The notes: generated by a model not told the origin, from the letters alone. Counted from the first letter of the stretch, positions 17,303 to 26,131 are shown. The stretch: 64,000 bases of DNA from Mycobacterium scrofulaceum (GCF_002086735.1 NZ_MVIJ01000020.1:1-64000), one strand, 5' to 3'. Numbers and translations: made by a program.

Positions 17303-18781
17303 TCAGAGGGGGCGCAACACGATCGGCATGCCATCCATCGGGATCGGCATGCCGCCGTAGTCCCAGTGCGGCGCATAGCCCGGCCGGGTCAGCTCCAGCC
17401 GGTAGCGGCGCAGCAGTCGGTGCACGACGGTCTTGACCTCCAGCTGGCCGAACACCATGCCGATGCACTTGTGCGCGCCGCCGCCGAACGGGGCGAAGGC
17501 GTACCGATGCTTCTTGTGTTCGGAGCGGGGCTCGGCGAAGCGTTCGGGGTCGAATTTGTCCGGGTCCGTCCACAATTCGGGCAGCCGGTGGTTCATGCCG
17601 GGCCAGATGGTGATGTTGGTTCCCGCGGGGATGTAGTGGCCGAGGAGCTCGGTGTCGCGAACGGCCTGCCGCATGTTGAACGGCAGCGGCGTCACCATGC
17701 GCAGCGACTCGTTCATGATCAATTCGAGCGTTTCCAGCTTCTCCAGCGCCTCGATGTCCAGCGGCCCGTCGCCGAGCCGGGCCGACTCCTCGCGCGCCCG
17801 CTCCTGCCAGTCCGGGTTGGCGGCCATGTTGTAGACCATCGTGGTGGTCGTCGACGTGGAGGTGTCGTGGGCGGCCATCATCAGGAAGATCATGTGGTTG
17901 ACGATGTCCTCGTCGGTGAAGCTGTTGCCGTCGTCGTCCTCGGTGTGGCAGAGCACCGTAAGCATGTCGGTGCCGGTGGCGTTGCGGCGCTCCCGGACGC
18001 GCTCGATGAAGTAGTCCTCGAGCAGCTTGCGGGCCCGCAGCCCCCGCCACCACTTGAACGGCGGAACCGGTTGCCGGATGATCGCGCCGCCCGCGCGGGT
18101 CGTGATGGTGAACGCCTGATTGACCTTGGTGACCAGGTCGTGGTCGGTACCCGGCTCGTGCCCCATGAACACCAGGGACGCGATATCCAGCGTGAGTTCC
18201 TTCATCGCCGGGTGGAACAAGAACCGCGCGTCGTTCGTCGGCCAGTGCGCGACGATGTCGCTCGCCACCCGGTCGATGTGCTCGACGTAGCCCGTCAAAC
18301 GGGTGCGTGTGAAGGCCTCCTGCATGATCCGCCGGTGGTACATGTGCTCGTCGAAGTCCAGCATCATCAGGCCGCGGTTGAAGAACGGCCCGATCACCGG
18401 GTGCCAGCCCCGCTGGGAGAAGTCTTTGTTCTTGTTCGAGAACACCGCCTGGGTGGCGTCGGGCCCCAGCGCGGTGACCGCCGGCATGATCGGCGAGTCG
18501 AGGAAGTGCAGGGGGCCGCGGGTGCGGTACAGGTGCAGCGCGTAATCCGGCCCGCCGCGGAACATCTCGATGATGTGCCCGAGAATCGGGAGGCCGGCAT
18601 CGCCCAACACCGGCTTGAGGCCGCTGCCGGCGGGGGGGGCGGCCAGCACTTTGGTGTCCCAGTCGTGGGTGAGCAGACGCTTCTCGACCGCGCCCATCCC
18701 CGGGATCGTGTTCAGCGTCGGGGTGAACCGGCGCCGCGCCTGGTCCAGCAGGTATTGCGGGGTGCTGATCGTGGCGGTCAT
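17303..18781 (-). CDS. cyp136: Cytochrome P450 of the CYP136 family
   Basis: 492 aa. Heme-binding loop FAPFGGGAHKCIGM with the cysteine ligand at about 439, I-helix MMAAHDTSTS, and K-helix ESLRMV (ExxR). Length and N-terminal style fit the CYP51-like mycobacterial P450s, and the position equals Rv3059. It would hydroxylate a lipid or sterol-like substrate with ferredoxin electrons; the substrate is unknown. A divergent TetR gene and two matching operators lie directly upstream. Confidence 0.92.
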   Translation of the reverse strand: MTATISTPQYLLDQARRRFTPTLNTIPGMGAVEKRLLTHDWDTKVLAAPPAGSGLKPVLGDAGLPILGHIIEMFRGGPDYALHLYRTRGPLHFLDSPIMPAVTALGPDATQAVFSNKNKDFSQRGWHPVIGPFFNRGLMMLDFDEHMYHRRIMQEAFTRTRLTGYVEHIDRVASDIVAHWPTNDARFLFHPAMKELTLDIASLVFMGHEPGTDHDLVTKVNQAFTITTRAGGAIIRQPVPPFKWWRGLRARKLLEDYFIERVRERRNATGTDMLTVLCHTEDDDGNSFTDEDIVNHMIFLMMAAHDTSTSTTTTMVYNMAANPDWQERAREESARLGDGPLDIEALEKLETLELIMNESLRMVTPLPFNMRQAVRDTELLGHYIPAGTNITIWPGMNHRLPELWTDPDKFDPERFAEPRSEHKKHRYAFAPFGGGAHKCIGMVFGQLEVKTVVHRLLRRYRLELTRPGYAPHWDYGGMPIPMDGMPIVLRPL

Positions 18782-18807
18782 AGACGCTCCTTTGCGTGCC
18801 CTCCGAG

Positions 18808-18861
18808 GTGACAGCCGTCACTGTCTTATAACCTTCGGAAAAAACTTGACGGCTGTCAAGT
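18808..18861. promoter_or_regulatory. Paired operators between cyp136 and tetR
   Basis: GTGACAGCCGTCAC (18808-18821) and ACTTGACGGCTGTCAAGT (18844-18861) share the core TGACAGCCGTCA, present once in each orientation, 36 bases centre to centre. They fill the 114-base divergent gap and cover the expected promoters of both genes. The adjacent TetR-family protein is the natural ligand. Confidence 0.7.
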
Positions 18862-18895
18862 TTGCTTTTTGACGGGCGTGGTGCAAGGTCAGGGA

Positions 18896-19531
18896 ATGAG
18901 CAGCCACCCCGCCACCCCCGAGCCCGGCGGGCAGCGGCGCGGCGACAAACAGCGCCAGGCGATCCTGCAGGCGGTGCGGGAACTGCTGCAGGAGAAGCCC
19001 TTCGCGGAGCTTTCGGTCAGCACCATCAGCCTCCGGGCCGGGGTGGCCCGCTCCGGCTTCTACTTCTACTTCGACTCCAAGTACGCCGTACTGGCCCAGC
19101 TCATGGCCGAGGCCGCTCGGGAACTCGAAGAGCTGACCCAGGACTTCGCCCCGCGCCAGCCGGGCGAGTCGCCGGAGCAGTTCGCGCAACGCATGGTCGG
19201 CAGCGCGGCCGCCGTCTACGCGCACAACGACCCGGTGATGACCGCCTGCAACGAGGCCCGCAACACCGACGTCGAGATCCGCAACCTGATGGACCAGCAG
19301 TTCGAGGTGGTGCTGGGCCAGATCGTCGCCATCGTGGAGGCCGAGATGAAGGCCGGGACCGCCCACCCGATCAGCGACGACCTGCCCACCCTGATCCGCA
19401 CCCTGGCCGGCACCACCGCCCTGATGCTGACCGGCGATCCGATCCTGGCCGGGCGTGACAGCGATCTCGACCGCCGCGTGCGCGTGCTGGAGCGGTTGTG
19501 GCTGCACGCGCTGTGGGGCGGACAAAGCTAG
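18896..19531 (+). CDS. TetR-family repressor divergent from cyp136
   Basis: 211 aa from ATG 18896 (AGGTCAGGGA upstream; an earlier TTG is poor). The helix-turn-helix is at about 28-70 (ILQAVRELLQEKPFAELSV and GVARSGFYFYFDSKYAVLA). The C-terminal ligand-binding domain is all helical. Its relatives include EthR-like repressors. It likely controls cyp136, itself and perhaps the SDR 27 bases downstream through the sites at 18808-18861. It corresponds to Rv3058c. Confidence 0.88.
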   Translation: MSSHPATPEPGGQRRGDKQRQAILQAVRELLQEKPFAELSVSTISLRAGVARSGFYFYFDSKYAVLAQLMAEAARELEELTQDFAPRQPGESPEQFAQRMVGSAAAVYAHNDPVMTACNEARNTDVEIRNLMDQQFEVVLGQIVAIVEAEMKAGTAHPISDDLPTLIRTLAGTTALMLTGDPILAGRDSDLDRRVRVLERLWLHALWGGQS

Positions 19532-19558
19532 GGCGTTACCGCCGGTATCGTCACCGCA

Positions 19559-20482
19559 ATGGGGCAGCAGGGGTACTACGCAGGCAAACGGTGTCTGGTC
19601 ACCGGCGCGGCCAGCGGCATCGGCCGCGCCACCGCGTTGCGGCTGGCCGCCGACGGCGCCGAGCTCTATCTGACCGACCGCGACCGCGGCGGCCTCGAAC
19701 TGACCGTGGCCGACGCCCGCGCGCTGGGCGCCCGGGTGCCCGCACATCGGGCCCTCGACATCGCCGACTACGACGCGGTGGCGGCCTTCGCCGCCGACAT
19801 CCACCGCGACCATCCGAGCATGGACGTCGTGCTCAACATCGCCGGAGTCTCCGCCTGGGGCACCGTCGACCGGCTGACCCACGAGCAGTGGAACAAGATG
19901 ATCGCGATCAACCTGATGGGTCCGATCCACGTCATCGAGACGTTCGTCCCGCCGATGGTGGCGGCCCGCAACGGCGGGCACCTGGTCAACGTGTCGTCGG
20001 CGGCCGGCCTGGTCGCGCTGCCCTGGCACGCGGCTTACAGCGCAAGCAAATACGGCCTGCGCGGGCTGTCCGAGGTGTTGCGCTTCGACCTGGCCCGGCA
20101 CCGCATCGGGGTTTCGGTGGTGGTGCCGGGCGCGGTGAACACCCCGCTGGTGCAAACCGTCGAGATCGCCGGGGTGGACCGTGAAGACCCCAAGGTCGCG
20201 CGCTGGGTGAACCGGTTCAGCGGCCACGCCGTCTCGCCGGAGAAGGCGGCCGCGAAGATCTTGGCCGGGGTGGCCAAGAACCGCTACCTGATCTACACGT
20301 CGCCGGACATCCGCGCGCTGTACGCGTTCAAGCGGCTGGCCTGGTGGCCCTACAGCGTGGCGATGCGTCAGGTCAACGTCATCTTCACGCGCGCTCTGCG
20401 GCCGGCCCCGGCGCCGCTAGTCGCCCATGGCCAGTTCGAGCCGCACGCCGAGCAGCCGGACCGGACGGTCGAGCTCGAATAA
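19559..20482 (+). CDS. Short-chain dehydrogenase/reductase
   Basis: 307 aa. Cofactor motif CLVTGAASGIGRATALRLA, NIAG, and active site NVSSAAGLV...YSASKYGL with the catalytic Tyr/Lys pair. The C-terminal 70 residues extend beyond the classical SDR core (RALYAFKRLAWWPYSVAMRQ), a membrane-associating type of tail also seen in Rv3057c. It follows tetR by 27 bases and probably shares its regulation. Its last 66 bases overlap the convergent end of dinB2. Confidence 0.88.
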   Translation: MGQQGYYAGKRCLVTGAASGIGRATALRLAADGAELYLTDRDRGGLELTVADARALGARVPAHRALDIADYDAVAAFAADIHRDHPSMDVVLNIAGVSAWGTVDRLTHEQWNKMIAINLMGPIHVIETFVPPMVAARNGGHLVNVSSAAGLVALPWHAAYSASKYGLRGLSEVLRFDLARHRIGVSVVVPGAVNTPLVQTVEIAGVDREDPKVARWVNRFSGHAVSPEKAAAKILAGVAKNRYLIYTSPDIRALYAFKRLAWWPYSVAMRQVNVIFTRALRPAPAPLVAHGQFEPHAEQPDRTVELE

Positions 20483-21448
20483 CCCCAGCACGCGCAGCGC
20501 CGCCTTGACGATGGTGTCCCGATCGGTGGTCGGTGCTTCCAGCTTGCGGATCTTGGTGCGCGTGTAGAAGGTCGCGGTCCGCACCGTGACCGCGACCCGC
20601 GTCACGATCCGGCCCGACGCGAGCACGTCGGCCAGCGCCTGCTCGGCCAATTGAGTTACCGACGAATCCATCTCGGCGCGGTCGGTGAGGTCGCGCGGGA
20701 ACGTGACGACGTGGCTGCGGGAGCGCGGGATCCACGGCTCGGCGCTGACTTGCGCGTCGCCGCCCCCCTTGGCCAGCAGCAACAGCCACAGGCCGGTGCG
20801 CGGGCCGAACGCCGACGTCAGCAGCTCGGCTTCGCTGTGCGCGAGCTCCCGCACCGTCGTGATGCCCAGCGCGGCAAGCTTTTTCGTCGTCTTGGGGCCC
20901 ACGCCCCACAGCGCGTCGACCGGGCGGTCGGCCATCAGGGTCATCCAGTTCGCGTCGGTGAGCGTGAAAATGCCCGCCGGCTTGGCGAAGCCGGTCGCGA
21001 CCTTAGCGCGCTGTTTGTTGTCGCTGATGCCGACCGAGCAGGACAGCCCGGTTTCCGACGCGATGACCGTCCGGATCTCTTCGGCCACCCCGGTCGGATC
21101 GCCCGCCGCGACCCCGAGGTACGCCTCGTCCCAGCCCCACACCTCGACGGGGTGCCCCAAATCGCGCAACAAGCCCATCACCTGTTCGGACGCCGCGTCG
21201 TAGGCGGCGGAGTCCGACGGCAGAAACGTCGCCTCGGGGCAGCGCCGCGCGGCGGCCCGCAACGGCATGCCGGCGTGCACGCCGAACTCCCGGGCCTCAT
21301 ACGAGGCGCAGGTGACCACCTTGCGCGGTTCGGTCGGGTCGCCGTTGCCGCCGACGATCACCGGCAGCCCGGCCAGCTCCGGGTGGCGGCGCAACTCCAC
21401 CGACGCCAGAAACTGGTCGAGATCGACGTGCAGCACCCAGGCGCTCAT
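20417..21448 (-). CDS. dinB2: Y-family DNA polymerase IV (DinB2)
   Basis: 343 aa from ATG 21448. Catalytic motifs are HVDLDQFLASVE near the start and VWGWDEAYLG (Asp-Glu) near 105. HhH region GVGPKTTKKLAALGITTVRE, and a little-finger domain with PRSRSHVVTFPRDLTD. It performs error-prone translesion synthesis. Mycobacterial DinB2 (Rv3056) lacks a beta-clamp binding motif and readily uses ribonucleotides. Its ATG overlaps the TGA of the TetR gene, so expression is coupled to that regulator. Confidence 0.92.
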   Translation of the reverse strand: MSAWVLHVDLDQFLASVELRRHPELAGLPVIVGGNGDPTEPRKVVTCASYEAREFGVHAGMPLRAAARRCPEATFLPSDSAAYDAASEQVMGLLRDLGHPVEVWGWDEAYLGVAAGDPTGVAEEIRTVIASETGLSCSVGISDNKQRAKVATGFAKPAGIFTLTDANWMTLMADRPVDALWGVGPKTTKKLAALGITTVRELAHSEAELLTSAFGPRTGLWLLLLAKGGGDAQVSAEPWIPRSRSHVVTFPRDLTDRAEMDSSVTQLAEQALADVLASGRIVTRVAVTVRTATFYTRTKIRKLEAPTTDRDTIVKAALRVLGLFELDRPVRLLGVRLELAMGD

Positions 21449-22056
21449 CACCGCCCACAAAGCTTGCGCGCCACGCTTTCCCACGCGTCACCCAACGTCT
21501 GCAGGGTGTGGCCGCGTTCGTTGAGTTGGTGTTCGACATAGTTCACGTGGAGGAGGGCCAGCAGGGCGTCGGTCTGAGCGTCGAGGTCGCCGGTCGTGTC
21601 CGCCGCCTGGAGCAAGACCCGGATGTGGGTGTGGTGCACCAATATGGGCGCGCTGTAGCGCGTCTGCGGATCGCGGTGGGCTTCCGAGAGCAGCTCGTGG
21701 TGGGCGTGGGCGAAACAGATGCGCTCCCGGCCGAACGCCACCAGGCGATACAGCGGGGGAGCATCGGGGCCCAGCGGCGGGGGGCCGAACAGGAACGCCT
21801 GCTGGCTGGCTCGCTCGTCCTCGTCCAGCAGCACCATCATCAGCCCGGCGCGGCTGCCGAACCGTCGGAACAGTGTGCCCTTGCCGACACCGGCGGCGGC
21901 GGCGACGTCGTCCATCGTGACCGCGTCCGCGCCGCGCTCCGCGATCAGGTTTCGGGCGGCCTGGAGCAAGAGCGCCCGGTTGCGCGCCGCATCGCCCCGC
22001 TCGTGGGGGACGACCTGCGGCGCCCACACCGGCAACGCGTCCAACCGCTCGCTCAT
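21448..22056 (-). CDS. TetR-family regulator coupled to dinB2
   Basis: 202 aa. The HTH lies at about 28-70 (LIAERGADAVTMDDVAAAAGV, then GKGTLFRRFGSRAGLM). The C-terminal domain contains HVNYVEHQLNERGHTLQTLG. It is divergent from an FMN reductase gene and separated by a perfect palindrome. The same order occurs as Rv3055-Rv3056. Its ligand is unknown; the reductase partner suggests quinone or redox stress. Confidence 0.88.
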   Translation of the reverse strand: MSERLDALPVWAPQVVPHERGDAARNRALLLQAARNLIAERGADAVTMDDVAAAAGVGKGTLFRRFGSRAGLMMVLLDEDERASQQAFLFGPPPLGPDAPPLYRLVAFGRERICFAHAHHELLSEAHRDPQTRYSAPILVHHTHIRVLLQAADTTGDLDAQTDALLALLHVNYVEHQLNERGHTLQTLGDAWESVARKLCGR

Positions 22057-22085
22057 GACTGCACTTTAGCGCCGCCGGAATAATT

Positions 22086-22099
22086 CGGACTGCAGTCCG
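22086..22099. promoter_or_regulatory. Perfect 14-bp palindrome CGGACTGCAGTCCG, candidate TetR operator
   Basis: Located in the divergent gap between tetR (start 22056) and the FMN reductase (22150). A partial copy, GACTGCA, is at 22056-22062 over the tetR start. Size, symmetry and place fit autoregulation by the TetR protein with control of the reductase. Confidence 0.65.
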
Positions 22100-22149
22100 G
22101 TTAGGCATGCCAGGAGGATGTAGACCAACGACCGAAGGGGACTTCAACA

Positions 22150-22704
22150 GTGGCAATCACAATCGTGGCGTTCGTGGGGAGCCTGCGGGCGGCGTCGGTG
22201 AACCGACAGATCGCCGAGCTGGCGGGCGAGGTCGCGCCGGACGACGTCACCGTCAGGATCTTCGAAGGGCTCAACGACCTGCCGTTCTACAACGAGGAGA
22301 TCGATGACGCCATGGCCCCCGGGGCCGCGCCGCTGGAGCCGGTGGTTGCGCTGCGCTCCGCGGCGGCCGACGCCGACGCGGCGCTGGTGGTCACGCCCGA
22401 ATACAACGGCAGCATCCCGGCCGTCATCAAGAATGCGATCGACTGGCTGTCCCGGCCGTTCGGCGACGGTGCGCTGAAGGGCAAGCCGCTGGCGGTCATC
22501 GGGGGCTCGTTCGGCCAGTACGGCGGGGTCTGGGCACACGACGAGACCCGGAAGTCGTTCGGGATCGCCGGGGCGCGGGTGGTCGAGTCGATCAAGCTCT
22601 CGGTGCCGTTCAAAACCCTGGAGGGCAAGGCCCCCGCGGAGCACGCGGAGCTCTCGGAGAACGTGCGCGACGTCGTCGAGAAGCTGGTGGCCGAGGTCGG
22701 CTGA
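22150..22704 (+). CDS. NADPH-dependent FMN reductase / chromate-quinone reductase type
   Basis: 184 aa from GTG 22150. Flavodoxin-like fold with FMN-binding motif VGSLRAASVNRQI near the start and VVTPEYNGSIPAVIKNAIDW near 80-98, both typical of the YieF/NAD(P)H-dependent FMN reductase family. It should reduce quinones or other oxidants in the cytoplasm. It corresponds to Rv3054c and is likely repressed by the divergent TetR. Confidence 0.9.
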   Translation: MAITIVAFVGSLRAASVNRQIAELAGEVAPDDVTVRIFEGLNDLPFYNEEIDDAMAPGAAPLEPVVALRSAAADADAALVVTPEYNGSIPAVIKNAIDWLSRPFGDGALKGKPLAVIGGSFGQYGGVWAHDETRKSFGIAGARVVESIKLSVPFKTLEGKAPAEHAELSENVRDVVEKLVAEVG

Positions 22705-22767
22705 TTGGCGGAAGTGAACAAGCCCCTCGCCGGGTGACCAGCGAGGTTTGCAGTAACCGGCTAGCAG

Positions 22768-22794
22768 AAGCCGCCAGCCCCCGGCTGGCGGCTT
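22768..22794 (+). terminator. Strong hairpin after the FMN reductase gene
   Basis: A perfect 12-bp stem (22768-22779 with 22783-22794; AAGCCGCCAGCC / GGCTGGCGGCTT) with a three-base loop, about 60 bases after the stop codon. Confidence 0.75.
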
Positions 22795-22961
22795 TGCTGG
22801 TTGCCTACCCGGGCCGCCGTAGCGCCCCGCTCCGACCGGAGTTGTCGGTGGCCGGTGATACAACCATGCGCCTGGGCGGCTGCGGCGAAGAATGTGACCT
22901 GCGACACGCCGGGCGCGTGTCGTCCGGAGGGCTTACGACCAGCGAATTTCAGAAATGTTAT

Positions 22962-23009
22962 TCCGAACATCTTGTATCTGGTCATGTTGTCAGCCACTAG
23001 GTGTAGTGT
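22962..23009 (+). promoter_or_regulatory. Two NrdR-like boxes upstream of nrdH
   Basis: Box 1 TCCGAACATCTTGTAT (22962-22977) and box 2 CCACTAGGTGTAGTGT (22994-23009) resemble the NrdR consensus ACACWATATWTWGTGT and start 32 bases apart. The same pair with the same 32-base offset lies before nrdF2. NrdR represses ribonucleotide reductase genes when dATP is abundant; its gene is not in this window. Confidence 0.7.
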
Positions 23010-23030
23010 TTCGAGCACCGGCAGATCCCA

Positions 23031-23068
23031 GGTTCACCAGCCCGACCGGGGCCTGGTTCACCACCCGA
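23031..23068 (+). repeat. Short direct repeat in the nrdH leader
   Basis: GGTTCACCAGCCCGA (23031-23045) and GGTTCACCACCCGA (23055-23068) lie 24 bases apart between the NrdR boxes and the nrdH start. Apart from this, the boxes and the terminator at 22768, I see no gene in 22705-23212. The role is unknown. Confidence 0.4.
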
Positions 23069-23212
23069 AATCGGCTCGATGGGTCATCGACCCCCGACGG
23101 CCGCACGACGGGAATGTGGGAGCTTGGCGGGCCGCTGAACCACAGCGAAGACGTAGTACCGAGTAGTTGCCAGTCCGTAACAAGTCCCACCTTCCGCAAA
23201 GGAGCGGCTTTC

Positions 23213-23452
23213 ATGAGCATCACCGTGTACACCAAGCCGGCATGCGTGCAGTGCAGCGCCACGTTCAAGGCCCTGGACAAGCAGGGCATCGGCTACGAGA
23301 AGGTCGACATCTCGCTGGACAACGAGGCGCGCGACTACGTGATGGCGCTGGGCTACCTGCAGGCCCCCGTGGTGGTGGCGGGCAACGACCACTGGTCGGG
23401 CTTCCGGCCGGACCGCATCAAGGCCCTCGCGGAATCGGCGCTCAGCGCGTAG
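23213..23452 (+). CDS. nrdH: NrdH glutaredoxin-like electron donor
   Basis: 79 aa, standard length. Redox motif CVQC (cysteines 11 and 14) after [10 protein letters not shown], and the thioredoxin-reductase docking end [12 protein letters not shown]. It passes electrons from thioredoxin reductase to the class Ib ribonucleotide reductase. AAAGGAG precedes the ATG. First gene of the nrdHIE operon; corresponds to Rv3053c. Confidence 0.95.
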   Translation: MSITVYTKPACVQCSATFKALDKQGIGYEKVDISLDNEARDYVMALGYLQAPVVVAGNDHWSGFRPDRIKALAESALSA

Positions 23453-23480
23453 AAGGACGTTAGCTAAGAAGGAGGTTGCG

Positions 23481-23984
23481 GTGCAGTCGCGCAGCCCAAG
23501 TTGGATGAGTGGCGACCCGCTTCGCCCGGCTTCGCCGCGTTTGCGATCGCCACTGGTCTATTTCTCCTCCGTGTCGGAAAACACTCATCGCTTCGTGGAG
23601 AAGCTGGGTGTTCCCGCCACGCGGATACCGCTGCACGGCCGCATCGAGGTGGACGAGCCGTACGTGCTGATCCTGCCCACGTACGGCGGCGGCCGGGCCA
23701 CCCCGGACCTCAACGCCGGGGGCTATGTCCCCAAGCAGGTCATCGCATTCCTCAACAACGAGCACAACCGGTCGCTGATCCGCGGCGTCATCGCCGCGGG
23801 CAACAACAACTTCGGCGCCGAATTCGCCTACGCGGGCAACGTGATCGCACGCAAATGCGGCGTGCCCTACCTTTACCGCTTCGAACTGATGGGAACCCCG
23901 GACGACGTGGAAGCCGTCCGCGCGGGCTTGGAAGAATTCTGGAAGGAACAGACGTGCCACCAACCGTCACTGCAGAGCCTGTAA
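23481..23984 (+). CDS. nrdI: NrdI flavodoxin with an altered N-terminus
   Basis: 167 aa from GTG 23481, which has a perfect AAGGAGG site. Conserved NrdI begins at [19 protein letters not shown] (about residue 25) with the FMN loop, then LILPTYGGG. NrdI supplies oxidant to assemble the dimanganese cofactor of NrdF. About 15 residues before the conserved start ([15 protein letters not shown]) are encoded by a 45-bp dispersed repeat, so the N-terminus is longer than in M. tuberculosis as I recall it. The end overlaps nrdE. Confidence 0.93.
   Translation: MQSRSPSWMSGDPLRPASPRLRSPLVYFSSVSENTHRFVEKLGVPATRIPLHGRIEVDEPYVLILPTYGGGRATPDLNAGGYVPKQVIAFLNNEHNRSLIRGVIAAGNNNFGAEFAYAGNVIARKCGVPYLYRFELMGTPDDVEAVRAGLEEFWKEQTCHQPSLQSL
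23509..23553 (-). repeat. 45-bp interspersed repeat inside the 5' end of nrdI
   Basis: Bounded by GTGGCGA and TCGCCAC, 45 bases long. The reverse complement matches the tandem copies at 45811-45855 and 45866-45910 closely, and it aligns directly with 48538-48582. Being 15 codons long it keeps the nrdI frame open. Confidence 0.8.
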
Positions 23985-26119
23985 CGTCCGGCGCCCACGC
24001 GTTGCCCGGTGAAACGGACTACCACGCGCTGAACGCCATGCTGAACCTGTACGACGCGGACGGCAAGATTCAGTTCGACAAGGACGTGCTGGCCGCGCGC
24101 CAGTACTTTCTGCAGCACGTCAACCAGAACACGGTCTTCTTCCACAATCAGGACGAGAAGCTCGACTACCTGATCCGCGAGAACTATTACGAGCGTGAGG
24201 TTCTCGACCAGTATTCGCGCAACTTCGTCAAGGAGCTGCTGGACCGCGCCTACGCCAAGAAGTTCCGGTTCCCGACGTTCCTGGGCGCGTTCAAGTACTA
24301 CACCTCGTACACGCTGAAGACGTTCGACGGTAAGCGCTACCTGGAGCGCTTCGAGGACCGCGTGGTCATGGTGGCGCTGACCCTGGCCGCCGGCGACACC
24401 GCACTGGCCGAGAAGCTGGTCGACGAGATCATCGACGGCCGCTTCCAGCCCGCCACCCCCACATTCTTGAACTCGGGCAAGAAGCAGCGCGGCGAACCGG
24501 TGAGCTGCTTTCTGCTGCGCATCGAGGACAACATGGAGTCGATCGGGCGGTCGATCAACTCCGCCCTGCAGCTGTCCAAGCGCGGCGGGGGAGTTGCGTT
24601 GCTGCTGAGCAACATTCGCGAGCATGGCGCGCCGATCAAGAACATCGAGAACCAGTCCTCGGGCGTCATCCCGATCATGAAGCTGCTCGAGGACTCCTTC
24701 TCCTACGCCAACCAGCTGGGCGCGCGCCAGGGCGCCGGCGCCGTGTACCTGCACGCGCATCACCCCGACATCTACCGCTTCCTGGACACCAAGCGGGAGA
24801 ACGCCGACGAGAAGATCCGGATCAAGACGCTGAGCCTGGGCGTGGTCATCCCCGACATCACCTTCGAGTTGGCCAAGAAGAACGAGGACATGTACCTGTT
24901 CTCGCCGTACGACGTCGAGCGGGTCTACAGCCTGCCGTTCGCCGACATCTCGGTGACCGAGAAGTACTACGAGATGGTCGACGACGCGCGCATCCGCAAG
25001 ACCAAGATCAAGGCGCGGGAGTTCTTCCAGACGCTGGCCGAGCTGCAGTTCGAGTCCGGCTACCCCTACATCATGTTCGAGGACACGGTGAACCGGGCCA
25101 ATCCCATCGAGGGCAAGATCACGCACTCGAACCTGTGCTCGGAGATCCTGCAAGTGTCCACGCCGTCGCTGTTCAACGACGACCTGTCGTATGCCAAAGT
25201 GGGCAAGGACATTTCGTGCAACCTGGGGTCGCTGAACATCGCCAAGACGATGGACTCGCCCGACTTCGCCCAGACGATCGAGGTGGCCATCCGCGCGCTG
25301 ACCGCGGTGAGCGACCAGACCCACATCACCTCGGTGCCGTCAATCGAGCAGGGCAACAACGATTCCCACGCGATCGGGCTGGGACAGATGAACCTGCACG
25401 GCTACCTCGCCCGGGAGCACATCTTCTATGGCTCCGAGGAAGGCGTCGACTTCACCAACATCTACTTCTACACGGTGCTCTACCACGCGCTGCGGGCGTC
25501 CAACCGCATCGCCATCGAACGCGGTAGGGCGTTCGGCGGTTTCGAGCGGTCGAAGTACGCCTCGGGGGAGTTCTTCGACAAGTACACCGAGCAGGTGTGG
25601 GAACCGCAGACCGAGAAGGTGCGTCAGCTCTTCGCCGACGCGGACATCCGGATCCCGACCCAGGACGACTGGAAGCGGCTCAAAGAATCGGTGCGGGCGC
25701 ACGGCATCTACAACCAGAACCTGCAGGCCGTTCCGCCGACGGGGTCGATCTCCTACATCAACCACTCGACCAGCTCGATCCACCCGATCGCCAGCAAGGT
25801 CGAGATCCGCAAGGAAGGCAAGATCGGCCGCGTCTACTACCCGGCGCCCTACATGACCAACGACAACCTGGAGTACTTCCAAGACGCGTACGAGATCGGC
25901 TACGAGAAGGTCATCGACACCTACGCCGCAGCCACCCAGCACGTGGACCAGGGGCTGAGCCTGACGTTGTTCTTCAAGGACACCGCCACCACCCGCGACG
26001 TCAACAAGGCGCAGATCTACGCCTGGCGCAAGGGCATCAAGACGCTCTACTACATCCGGCTGCGGCAGATGGCGCTGGAGGGAACCGAAGTCGAGGGCTG
26101 CGTGTCCTGCATGCTCTAG
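23954..26119 (+). CDS. nrdE: Class Ib ribonucleoside-diphosphate reductase, large subunit
   Basis: 721 aa. The GTG at 23954 ([10 protein letters not shown]) overlaps the end of nrdI by 31 bases and matches the start of known mycobacterial NrdE. Active-site features are [31 protein letters not shown], the ATP-cone-free N-terminus of class Ib, and the C-terminal redox pair EGCVSCML. It reduces NDPs to dNDPs with the NrdF radical and NrdH electrons. Last gene of nrdHIE. Confidence 0.96.
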   Translation: MPPTVTAEPVTSGAHALPGETDYHALNAMLNLYDADGKIQFDKDVLAARQYFLQHVNQNTVFFHNQDEKLDYLIRENYYEREVLDQYSRNFVKELLDRAYAKKFRFPTFLGAFKYYTSYTLKTFDGKRYLERFEDRVVMVALTLAAGDTALAEKLVDEIIDGRFQPATPTFLNSGKKQRGEPVSCFLLRIEDNMESIGRSINSALQLSKRGGGVALLLSNIREHGAPIKNIENQSSGVIPIMKLLEDSFSYANQLGARQGAGAVYLHAHHPDIYRFLDTKRENADEKIRIKTLSLGVVIPDITFELAKKNEDMYLFSPYDVERVYSLPFADISVTEKYYEMVDDARIRKTKIKAREFFQTLAELQFESGYPYIMFEDTVNRANPIEGKITHSNLCSEILQVSTPSLFNDDLSYAKVGKDISCNLGSLNIAKTMDSPDFAQTIEVAIRALTAVSDQTHITSVPSIEQGNNDSHAIGLGQMNLHGYLAREHIFYGSEEGVDFTNIYFYTVLYHALRASNRIAIERGRAFGGFERSKYASGEFFDKYTEQVWEPQTEKVRQLFADADIRIPTQDDWKRLKESVRAHGIYNQNLQAVPPTGSISYINHSTSSIHPIASKVEIRKEGKIGRVYYPAPYMTNDNLEYFQDAYEIGYEKVIDTYAAATQHVDQGLSLTLFFKDTATTRDVNKAQIYAWRKGIKTLYYIRLRQMALEGTEVEGCVSCML

Positions 26120-26131
26120 GACTTCGGGCCC

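Noticed and set aside
22057..22149. SOS (LexA) box for the tetR-dinB2 unit
   Set aside because: No TCGAAC-N4-GTTCGA-like sequence was seen in this gap; the symmetric element present is a different palindrome.
22734..23000. 88-codon frame between the FMN reductase and nrdH
   Set aside because: It covers the terminator hairpin and the NrdR boxes, has no ribosome site and no recognisable motif.
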